64,000 bases of DNA from JAZKDW01 sp040387375 (GTDB lineage Bacteria > Pseudomonadota > Gammaproteobacteria > Burkholderiales > Burkholderiaceae_D), in NCBI GenBank assembly GCA_040387375.1, contig JAZKDW010000023.1:60109-124108 (forward strand). The letters are read 5' to 3'. The translations under genes and the position numbers were made by a program. Below are positions 18,183 through 25,143 of this stretch, one piece after another. Every line of letters starts with the position of its first letter. The stretch's first letter is position 1. The notes under the pieces were generated by a model that was not told where the DNA came from, made no database searches, and saw only the letters and a list, made by a program, of their open reading frames with translations.

Positions 18183-19136
18183 GTGGCGATCGATGATCGT
18201 TTGCTGGACTGCCTGATCGTTGGCGCCGGACCGGCGGGTTTGACCGCAGCCATTTACCTGGCGCGCTTTCGGCGCAGCATCCGGATTATCGATGCGGGTG
18301 ACAGTCGCGCGTCCTTGATCCCGCTATCCCATAATTATCCCGGCTTCCCCGATGGAATCAGCGGCGGCGCCCTGCTGGAGCGCTTGCGTGTCCAGGCATC
18401 GCGATACGGCGCCACTGTAACGGCGGGGAAGGTGGATCGTCTGGAGAGAACCAGTGATGGATATTTCGTCGCGCGAGCCGGTGAGGCTGTACTGCACATG
18501 AAGACCGTTATCCTTGCCACCGGCGTCGTCGATATCGAACCGGACCTGCCCGGCGTGACTGATGCGGTCAGGCAGGGTTACGTACGCCATTGCCCGATTT
18601 GCGACGGCTTCGACGTGATCGATCAGAAAATTGCGGTGATCGGCCATGGCGACCATCTGTTCAGGGAAGCCCTGTTCTTGCGCCACTATACCGGCGACCT
18701 GACTGTGTTCTCGCTAGGCCGCGATCTGGCTTTGAGCGATGGGCAGAAGCGGAAATTGACCGATGATGGTATTCACATGATTGAAGAAGCTGTCGCGCAA
18801 GTATGTATCGACCATGGCAGGATTGCCGCACTGCGCGGACTGAGTGGCAAAACGCATTATTTTGATACCTTGTATTCAGCGTTGGGAACAACGGTACGTT
18901 CGGCGCTGGCGCGGGATCTTGGTGCGCAATTCAATCAGCATGGCGATCTGGTGGTTGACGGCAGGCGTCTGCAGACCTCGATTCCCGGCCTGTATGCGGC
19001 CGGTGATGTTGTGAACGGCCTTAATCAGATCAGCGTCGCGACCGGTCATGCGGCGATTGCCGCAACTTCCATTCATCATTATTTGGGCAGGATGGAAAAA
19101 GCCAGTTTCAGAGCTGAAGCACGAAATATTGTATAA
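18183..19136 (+). CDS. Thioredoxin-reductase-like NAD(P)/FAD oxidoreductase
   Basis: This protein of about 317 residues has an FAD-binding GAGPAGLTAAIYLAR at the N-terminus, a redox CPIC pair (about residue 139), a central NAD(P)-binding segment that reads IGHGDHLFREAL, and a C-terminal 'GLYAAGDVVNGLNQIS'. This is the low-molecular-weight thioredoxin reductase fold. The NADPH motif is IGHGDH rather than the usual GGGNSA type, so substrate or cofactor may differ. The start is taken as GTG 18183 with GAAGAG upstream; the frame continues open to a TTG at 18093 but those residues look non-conserved. No thioredoxin gene is adjacent. It is divergent from bdhA. Confidence 0.78.
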   Translation: MAIDDRLLDCLIVGAGPAGLTAAIYLARFRRSIRIIDAGDSRASLIPLSHNYPGFPDGISGGALLERLRVQASRYGATVTAGKVDRLERTSDGYFVARAGEAVLHMKTVILATGVVDIEPDLPGVTDAVRQGYVRHCPICDGFDVIDQKIAVIGHGDHLFREALFLRHYTGDLTVFSLGRDLALSDGQKRKLTDDGIHMIEEAVAQVCIDHGRIAALRGLSGKTHYFDTLYSALGTTVRSALARDLGAQFNQHGDLVVDGRRLQTSIPGLYAAGDVVNGLNQISVATGHAAIAATSIHHYLGRMEKASFRAEARNIV

Positions 19137-19317
19137 AAGTTACGGAAAGTCCGGCCGGCACCTCTTATATCTGATTTTTATATAAGCTTAAAGTAGAAAT
19201 ATTGTTGTGCCGCATCGCATGAGTAGGTAAAGTTCGGTTTCACTAAAAATCCGTCAGATGCTTGGCAGGGGTAACGCAAAATCTTTATTGCGTTTGGCTG
19301 CCGGCTACCGAATCGAC

Positions 19318-20091
19318 ATGAAACTGTCCTTTGAAAATATAGGCAAGCATTTTTCCGGCCTGCATGTGATCGACCAATTCAGTTATGAGGTAGGCGATGG
19401 CGAGCTGGTGGCGCTGGTCGGTCCGTCGGGCTGCGGCAAGTCGACCCTGCTGCACATTGCCGCCGGCCTGGAAGTGGCGAGCAGCGGCAGCATGCTGGCA
19501 GACGGCCGTCCGGTGCAAGGCCCGCATCCCGAGCGCACGCTGATGTTCCAGGAAAATGCGCTGTACCCATGGCTGACCCTGGTGGGCAATGTCGCGCTGG
19601 CGCTGGAATTCCAGAAGGTCGACAAGAAAGAAGCGCATCTGCAGGCCCGCGCATGGCTGCAGAAGGTCAATCTCAAGGGTTTCGAGGATTATTATCCGCA
19701 TCAGGTGTCCGGCGGCATGCGGCAACGCGCGGCGCTGGCACGCGCATTCGTTTCCCGCCCCAAGGCGCTCTTGCTCGACGAGCCCTTCGGCGCGCTCGAT
19801 GCGCTGACCCGCATGACCTTGCAGGACGCGCTGCGTGAGCTGATCCGTGAAGAGCGGCCGACGGTCGTGCTGGTCACACACGATGTCGACGAAGCCCTGT
19901 TCCTGGCTGACCGTATCCTGGTCTTCAGCCCGCGGCCCGCCACGGTGCTGCGCGAATTCAACCTGGCCCATATTGAAAAGACACACGATTTGTCGGAGTT
20001 CGCCGAAACGCGCCGCCAGATTCTGGGATTGCTGGGCATCCATGCCGAGCACGACACCAACTCATCAACATTAGAAGAGGAAAAAGCATGA
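19318..20091 (+). CDS. ABC transporter ATP-binding protein (nitrate/sulfonate/taurine type)
   Basis: This 257-residue ATPase has Walker A GPSGCGKST (about residue 35), a Q-loop (LMFQENALYPW), signature VSGGMRQRAALAR, Walker B LLLDEPFGALD and the switch VTHDVDEALFLADR. These features place it in the NrtD/SsuB/TauB group. ATG 19318 is chosen because the conserved MKLSFENIGKHF begins there. Its stop overlaps the start of the binding-protein gene in an ATGA (20088-20091). With the following binding protein and permease it forms a complete importer energised in the cytoplasm; the substrate cannot be told from sequence. Confidence 0.92.
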   Translation: MKLSFENIGKHFSGLHVIDQFSYEVGDGELVALVGPSGCGKSTLLHIAAGLEVASSGSMLADGRPVQGPHPERTLMFQENALYPWLTLVGNVALALEFQKVDKKEAHLQARAWLQKVNLKGFEDYYPHQVSGGMRQRAALARAFVSRPKALLLDEPFGALDALTRMTLQDALRELIREERPTVVLVTHDVDEALFLADRILVFSPRPATVLREFNLAHIEKTHDLSEFAETRRQILGLLGIHAEHDTNSSTLEEEKA

Positions 20092-21083
20092 AACTGTCAA
20101 AATTATTGCTTTCCACGCTGGCGCTGTTCGCCATTGCCGGCCACGCGCTTGCCGCGGAAAAATTCAAGGTTGGTTATCTGCGCGTGATGGACGATGCGCA
20201 GGCAATCGTCGCGCATGAAGGCGGCTTCTACAAGAAACATGGCCTGGATGTCGAGCTGATCGAATTCAAGTCCGGCACCGATCTGATCAAGGCCATCGTC
20301 GGCGGCCAGCTGGATTCCGGCGTGCTGGGCTTCACCAATGCGGTTGCATGGGCGTCCAAGGGTGCGGATCTGAAAGTTGTCGGCGGCGCCCAGCATGGCT
20401 ATCACGCCATCGTGGTGCGCGACGACACCGGCATCAAGGATGTGGCCGGACTGAAAGGCCGCACGCTGGCATCGCAAGCCGAAGGCAGCACGGCCGATAC
20501 CGTACTAAAGGGCGTCGTGCTGAAGAACGCGGGCCTGAAACCGGATGACGTCAACATCCTCGGCGTCAGCCCGCAAGTGGCGGTGCAGTCGCTGGTCGGC
20601 AAGCGCGTCGACGCTGCCTTCCTGTTCGAACCGCAAGCGCGCATTGCGCAACTGATCGCACCGGTCAGGCAGATCTACGAGATCGGCGAAGTCTGGCCTT
20701 TCCCGTGCATGGTGGTCATTACCTCCGGCGACACATTGAAAAAGCGCAAGGCCGATGTCTGGAAGTCCCTGGATGCGCAACGCGAAGCAATCGATCTGCT
20801 GCAAAAGAAACCGGCTGACGCATCGAAGCTGATCGCCGGCTACTTCATCTCCGAGCCGACGCTGAAGACCCTGAAACAAGGCGATCTACCGCGTGAAACC
20901 GTGATCACCGAGGCGATCAAGAGCCAGACCTTCAGCCCGGTCCTGACCGACAAGGAGCAGGCGCGCATGCAGGAAATCGCCGATATCCTGCAGGCACAAG
21001 GATCGCTGAAAACCCGGGACGGCAAGCCGTTCGATGTGAAGACCATCACCGACCTCTCCTGGCAAAAAGAGCGCAAGCTGTAA
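20088..21083 (+). CDS. ABC transporter periplasmic binding protein (NMT1/SsuA-like)
   Basis: This 331-residue protein has a Sec signal peptide (MKLSKLLLSTLALFAIAGHALA) and then a type II periplasmic binding fold: FKVGYLRVMDDAQAIVAHEGGFYKKHGLDVELIEF is the usual first strand-helix of the NMT1/SsuA group, followed by 'GVLGFTNAVAWASKG' and 'VDAAFLFEPQARIA'. It captures a small organic or anionic substrate for the adjacent transporter. The ATGA overlap with the ATPase gene couples translation. Three consecutive hairpins begin at its stop codon, which may let it be expressed more strongly than the downstream permease. Confidence 0.9.
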   Translation: MKLSKLLLSTLALFAIAGHALAAEKFKVGYLRVMDDAQAIVAHEGGFYKKHGLDVELIEFKSGTDLIKAIVGGQLDSGVLGFTNAVAWASKGADLKVVGGAQHGYHAIVVRDDTGIKDVAGLKGRTLASQAEGSTADTVLKGVVLKNAGLKPDDVNILGVSPQVAVQSLVGKRVDAAFLFEPQARIAQLIAPVRQIYEIGEVWPFPCMVVITSGDTLKKRKADVWKSLDAQREAIDLLQKKPADASKLIAGYFISEPTLKTLKQGDLPRETVITEAIKSQTFSPVLTDKEQARMQEIADILQAQGSLKTRDGKPFDVKTITDLSWQKERKL

Positions 21084-21189
21084 TCGCCGGCACGGCGATT
21101 ACACGACTGCGGCATTTTTACAATCCGGGTACCTGCCCGGCATGATCTGCGAGCAGGTACCCGCGATGGCCGGCATCACGCCGGCCATC
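21079..21189 (+). repeat. Three consecutive perfect hairpins between ABC binding-protein and permease genes
   Basis: The 122-bp gap holds three perfect inverted repeats. Hairpin 1: TGTAATCGCC 21079-21088 with 21094-21103 (5-nt loop, includes the stop codon). Hairpin 2: CGGGTACCTGC 21126-21136 with 21153-21163 (16-nt loop). Hairpin 3: GATGGCCGGC 21165-21174 with 21180-21189 (5-nt loop), followed by TTGTTTTG. The third resembles an intrinsic terminator, so this is probably an intra-operon attenuator or an mRNA stabiliser protecting the binding-protein message. Confidence 0.75.
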
Positions 21190-21205
21190 TTGTTTTGAAG
21201 TTAAC

Positions 21206-21979
21206 ATGAGCACTCAAACCCGTCTTTCCGGTTTCCAGAAAAAATCCGCCATGGTGGTCGCGATCTTTTTCATCCTGCTGATGTGGCAGATCGCCGCATG
21301 GATACTGCCTTCCTTCCTGATGCCCGGCGTGCCCACCGTCATCGCGCGCTTGTGGCAGGAAATACAATCGCCCGACTTCCGCGCCGCGCTCGGGGGCAGC
21401 CTGTTCCGCCTCGGCACCGGCTATGGCGTCGCGCTGGTGCTGGGCATTGGTTTCGGCCTGATCGGCGCGGTGTTGTTCTACTTCCGCGAAGTACTGAAGT
21501 CGGCCATCATCATCCTGCAATCGATTCCGTCGATCTGCTGGGTGCCGCTGTTTCTGATCGTGATGGGTTTTGGCAGTCTTCCCATCATCGTGGTGGTCGC
21601 GCTGGCCGCATTCTTCCCGGCCGCGCTGTCGGTGATGAATGCAACCGAAAGCGTGCAGCGCGTGCACGTCGCGGCGGCGCGCGTGATGGGCGCCTCGCGC
21701 TGGGACCTGCTGCGGCGGGTTTACCTGCCGGCCGTGGTGCCGGAACTGATCACCGGCGCGCAGCTCGCTTTCGGCAATGCCTGGCGCGCGCTGATTTCCG
21801 CCGAAATGCTGATCGGGTTCGGCAAGGGATTGGGACGCACACTGTCTTATGCCGGCGAAACCGCCGACATGGTCGGCGTGATGACCAATATTCTTGCCAT
21901 CGCGATCCTGGCGCCGCTGATCGACCAGCTCCTGCTCGAGAACCTCAAACACCGGGTGCTGCGCTACCAATACGTCTGA
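21206..21979 (+). CDS. ABC transporter permease (nitrate/sulfonate/taurine type)
   Basis: This 257-residue integral membrane protein has about six helices. The EAA loop reads 'AAARVMGASRWDLLRRVYLPAVVPELITGAQ', typical of the SsuC/TauC/NrtB group that docks with the ATPase. Five hairpin-rich intergenic bases-pairs blocks separate it from the binding-protein gene, yet the same orientation and family make it the membrane partner of that transporter. The next gene starts 2 nt after its stop. Confidence 0.92.
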   Translation: MSTQTRLSGFQKKSAMVVAIFFILLMWQIAAWILPSFLMPGVPTVIARLWQEIQSPDFRAALGGSLFRLGTGYGVALVLGIGFGLIGAVLFYFREVLKSAIIILQSIPSICWVPLFLIVMGFGSLPIIVVVALAAFFPAALSVMNATESVQRVHVAAARVMGASRWDLLRRVYLPAVVPELITGAQLAFGNAWRALISAEMLIGFGKGLGRTLSYAGETADMVGVMTNILAIAILAPLIDQLLLENLKHRVLRYQYV

Positions 21980-21981
21980 TC

Positions 21982-22809
21982 ATGAGACCCGCCACGCCCG
22001 CCACGCCATCCCGCTTGCTGCCCCTGCTGGCCGCAATCGGGCTCGCGTGCACGTCGTTCACGGCATTCGCGGACAGCGCCGTGGAGCGTGTGAAACAGCG
22101 CGGCACGCTGGTGGCCGGCGTCAGCCATGTGGTGCCACCTTACAAGGCGGGCACAAAATTCCGCACCGCCGAAGGTGTGGAAACGACGCTGGCGGAAGAC
22201 CTCGCCACCAGGCTGCAGGCGAAGGCGAGCACGGTGCGCTTCGACCCGGCCAAACCTGGCCAGCTGCTCGCCGCAGGCAAGGCCGATGTGGTGCTGGCAG
22301 CGCTGTCCGAGTCCGATCCGTTGCACCGCTCGGCCACGGTCGTGCCGACCGGTTATGCCGCCGGGCCGATGGCCATCATGCGCACCGATACCGACATCAA
22401 GACCTGGCAGCAGCTCAAGGGCCGCAAGGTCTGCGTCTCGCGCGACAGCCGGTATGCCGGCATGCCGGCCGCGACATTCGGCGCCATCGAAAAAATCTAC
22501 AATGCGCCGGCCGAGTCATTGCTGGCATTGCGCATCGGCGCCTGCGATGCGGCGGTGCACGACAGCACGATGCTGGAAGAGTTGATCAAGCTGCCGGAAT
22601 GGAAGAAGTTTTCCGCGCGCCTGCCTGTCGGTCCGCGCAGCGCGCTGGCATTTGTTGTCCCCGCCGGCGATGCCGCGACCGTGGCCTTCCTGCGGCAGGT
22701 GGCGGGCGACTGGCGTGCGAGCGGCTACTTGCCCCGGCTCACCAGCCAGATGGTGCGTCATATCGCATTTGAAGTTTATCTGGACCAGGACGTGCCGGAC
22801 TGTCACTAA
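21982..22809 (+). CDS. Second periplasmic solute-binding protein (family 3-like)
   Basis: This 275-residue protein has a signal peptide (LLPLLAAIGLACTSFTAFA) and an SBP family 3 fold: 'VERVKQRGTLVAGVSHVVPPYKAG', 'LAEDLATRLQAKA', 'GKADVVLAALSESDPLHRSA', 'LKGRKVCVSRDSRYAG'. ATG 21982 follows the permease stop by 2 nt, so it belongs to the transporter operon; the open frame running through the permease gene is a shadow. Family 3 proteins usually bind amino acids or organic acids. Finding one behind an SsuA-type system is unusual and may provide a second specificity or a sensory function. Confidence 0.82.
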   Translation: MRPATPATPSRLLPLLAAIGLACTSFTAFADSAVERVKQRGTLVAGVSHVVPPYKAGTKFRTAEGVETTLAEDLATRLQAKASTVRFDPAKPGQLLAAGKADVVLAALSESDPLHRSATVVPTGYAAGPMAIMRTDTDIKTWQQLKGRKVCVSRDSRYAGMPAATFGAIEKIYNAPAESLLALRIGACDAAVHDSTMLEELIKLPEWKKFSARLPVGPRSALAFVVPAGDAATVAFLRQVAGDWRASGYLPRLTSQMVRHIAFEVYLDQDVPDCH

Positions 22810-22875
22810 GGCCCGAAAAAAGCCTACACTGTCGACTTTTACGCTTTCTGCGCGTCCGCGCGGACCGTTTACATC

Positions 22876-23697
22876 ATGCATGACATCAAACCCGGTCAAT
22901 CGATCGATCTGCTGAAAGAACTTCACATCCTCACCCGCGACGGCAAGATGAACCAGGACAGCCGCCGCAAGCTGAAGCAGGTCAATCATCTGTTCCAGTT
23001 CATCGAGCCGCTGCTGAAAGAAGTGCAGCAGGATCACCCTGACATTCAGCTGGTCGATCATGGCGCCGGCAAGTCCTACCTCGGCTTCATCCTGTACGAC
23101 CTGTTTTTCAAGTCATTGAACAATGCCTCGCGCATCTACGGCATCGAAACCCGTGACGAGCTGGTCGACAAGTCGCGGCAACTGGCCGCGAAGCTCGGCT
23201 TCCCCGGCATGTCCTTCCTCAACCTGTCCGTCGCCGAATCGATCGAATCGGATCTTCTGCCCGCAAAAATCGATGTCGTCACCGCGCTGCATGCCTGCAA
23301 TACCGCTACCGACGACGCCATTCGATTCGCGCTGAAAAAGCAGGCCAGGTTCATGGTGCTGGTGCCGTGCTGCCAGGCCGAGGTTGCTTCGGTGCTCAAG
23401 CAGAACAAGGGCAAGTCGCTTGCCAGGGATGCGTTGACGGAAATCTGGCGTCATCCGCTGCATACGCGGGAATTCGGCAGCCAGGTGACCAACGTACTGC
23501 GCTGCCTGCAACTCGAGGCGCACGGTTACCAGGTGAACGTGACGGAACTGGTCGGCTGGGAGCATTCGATGAAAAACGAGCTGATCATCGCCAGCTATAA
23601 AAACCTGCCGCGGCAGCGTCCGGCGGAACGCCTGGATGAGGTGCTGCACACCCTCGGTCTGGAGTCGATGCGCGAACGGTTTTTCGCGGCTGGGTAG
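22876..23697 (+). CDS. Class I SAM-dependent methyltransferase (uncharacterised)
   Basis: This 273-residue cytoplasmic protein has a SAM-binding motif I-like segment LVDHGAGKSYLGF (about residue 58-70), an acidic motif II 'YGIETRDEL', then ALHACNTATDDAIRFAL and LVPCCQAE, a combination seen in a conserved proteobacterial methyltransferase group related to the GSTCD/METTL-type domain. The paired cysteines in PCCQ are typical of that group. The substrate is not known. It is followed by a GIY-YIG gene 32 nt downstream, and a nucleic-acid substrate is possible but not shown. Confidence 0.75.
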   Translation: MHDIKPGQSIDLLKELHILTRDGKMNQDSRRKLKQVNHLFQFIEPLLKEVQQDHPDIQLVDHGAGKSYLGFILYDLFFKSLNNASRIYGIETRDELVDKSRQLAAKLGFPGMSFLNLSVAESIESDLLPAKIDVVTALHACNTATDDAIRFALKKQARFMVLVPCCQAEVASVLKQNKGKSLARDALTEIWRHPLHTREFGSQVTNVLRCLQLEAHGYQVNVTELVGWEHSMKNELIIASYKNLPRQRPAERLDEVLHTLGLESMRERFFAAG

Positions 23698-23729
23698 GGT
23701 TGGATTCATCAAACTGAAAACAATCGACA

Positions 23730-23996
23730 ATGGCCTGGTTTCTCTATCTGCTGGAATGTGAGGATGGCAGCATCTACACCGGCATCACCGTCGATGTCGA
23801 GGCGCGATATGCGGCGCATGCCGGCGGCAAGGGCGCGCGTTACACCCGTGCCCATCCACCGCGGCGCCTGCTGGCCATTGTTGAATATCCGGATCGGTCA
23901 GCGGCGTCAAAAGCGGAACATCGGATGAAGCGGCTGTCGGCCGGCGAGAAGCGCGCATTCAGCGAGCTGCACGGTCTCAAATTGCGGGCCGGCTAA
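23730..23996 (+). CDS. GIY-YIG nuclease-superfamily small protein (YhbQ/UPF0213-like)
   Basis: This 88-residue protein is a single GIY-YIG domain: FLYLLECEDGSIYTGIT gives the two motif halves, the catalytic Arg lies in 'VEARYAAHAGGKGARYTRAHPP', and the conserved Glu/Lys pattern in 'SKAEHRMKRLS'. Size and motif spacing match the stand-alone YhbQ/UPF0213 group, whose members have nuclease activity on DNA in some reports. It is the last gene on the plus strand before the convergent signalling operon. Confidence 0.9.
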   Translation: MAWFLYLLECEDGSIYTGITVDVEARYAAHAGGKGARYTRAHPPRRLLAIVEYPDRSAASKAEHRMKRLSAGEKRAFSELHGLKLRAG

Positions 23997-24047
23997 ACAA
24001 GGATTTTCACTTGCGCTCGCCATTGTGAAATGCATCGACAGTCGTCG

Positions 24048-25106
24048 TCAGTCGGCGTGCGATTCGTAAATTTCCTGGAACCGTTCGCTAGTGCGGATGA
24101 ATGCATCGAGTACTTGGGGATCGAAATGTCCAGGCATGGTGCGGCCGTCGCCGACGGTAATGATTTCCAGTGCCTTTTCGTGCGGCAGCGCCGGCTTGTA
24201 CGGGCGCTTCGAGCGCAGCGCGTCGTACTGGTCGCAAATGTTCATGATGCGCGCGGAGAGCGGAATGTCCTCGCCTTTGCTGCCGTTCGGGTAACCGCCG
24301 CCATCCCACCGCTCGTGGTGGTTGAGCGCGATTTCAACGCCCATCTCCAGATAAGGAGAGTTGCCATTCGATAAAATCTGCGCGCCCAACGTGCAATGCC
24401 CCTGCATGATCAGCCATTCCTCCGGGTTGAAGCCGCCCGGCTTGAGCAGCACGGCGTCCGGAATGCCGATTTTGCCGACATCATGCATCGGGCTCGAATA
24501 AAAAATCTTGTCGCAGAATTCTTTTTTCAGGCCCAGGTGTTCCGCCAGTTCCAGGCAATAAAAACTGATGCGCTGCACATGGGCGCCGGTTTCCTCGTCC
24601 CTGAATTCTGCCGCGCGCACCATCGTGTAGATCGTATCGCGATAGGCGTTGGTCAGTTCCCTGGTGCGCGCCGTCACCTGCTCTTCCAGCAGGTCGTTGT
24701 GGTTGCGCAGGAGGTTCTGATATTCCTTTAGCCGCAGCAGATTGCGCACGCGCACCAGCAATTCCGAACGATCGACCGGCTTGTTGAGAAACTCTTCGGC
24801 GCCTGCCTGCAGCGCTATCATCCGCGATTCGCGGTCGTCGAGCGCGCTGACCATGATGATGGGGATGTTCCTCGTGCGTGCATCCTCTTTGAGTGTGGTG
24901 GCGACTTCGTAACCGCTCATCCCGGGCATCATCACATCAAGCAGGATGAGGTCGGGCAATGCTGTCTTCAGCTGCGCCAGCGCCTCCTCGCCACTCGATG
25001 CGGTCATGATCTGGTGGCCTTCGCTGCTCAATTGCGCTTGCATCAGGCGTGTGTTGCGCACCTCGTCATCGACCACCATGATTAGCGATTGGGCTTTCGT
25101 TTCCAT
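24048..25106 (-). CDS. Response regulator with HD-GYP c-di-GMP phosphodiesterase domain
   Basis: This 352-residue protein has an N-terminal receiver (IMVVDDEVRNTRLMQ, Asp in LILLDVMMPGMSG, Lys in 'FLNKPVD'), a coiled linker and a C-terminal HD-GYP domain: HDVGKIGIPDAVLLKPG, 'HHERWDGGGYP', 'ARIMNICDQYDAL'. The HD pair and HHE…GGYP signature are intact, so it should hydrolyse cyclic-di-GMP. ATG 25106 has AGGAGAGGAAG upstream. It is the last gene of a four-gene minus-strand signalling operon and is the likely output of the two kinases. By controlling c-di-GMP it could affect motility, pili or biofilm. Confidence 0.92.
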   Translation of the reverse strand: METKAQSLIMVVDDEVRNTRLMQAQLSSEGHQIMTASSGEEALAQLKTALPDLILLDVMMPGMSGYEVATTLKEDARTRNIPIIMVSALDDRESRMIALQAGAEEFLNKPVDRSELLVRVRNLLRLKEYQNLLRNHNDLLEEQVTARTRELTNAYRDTIYTMVRAAEFRDEETGAHVQRISFYCLELAEHLGLKKEFCDKIFYSSPMHDVGKIGIPDAVLLKPGGFNPEEWLIMQGHCTLGAQILSNGNSPYLEMGVEIALNHHERWDGGGYPNGSKGEDIPLSARIMNICDQYDALRSKRPYKPALPHEKALEIITVGDGRTMPGHFDPQVLDAFIRTSERFQEIYESHAD

Positions 25107-25143
25107 CTTCCTCTCCTTGTCATTTTCCTTGCTACATCGCCTG

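Noticed and set aside
21126..21163. Riboswitch or T-box
   Set aside because: Only perfect inverted repeats, no conserved core of a known riboswitch, and it lies between genes inside an operon.
21283..21981. N-terminal extension of the second binding protein
   Set aside because: The frame runs through the permease gene; the signal peptide at ATG 21982 marks the real start.
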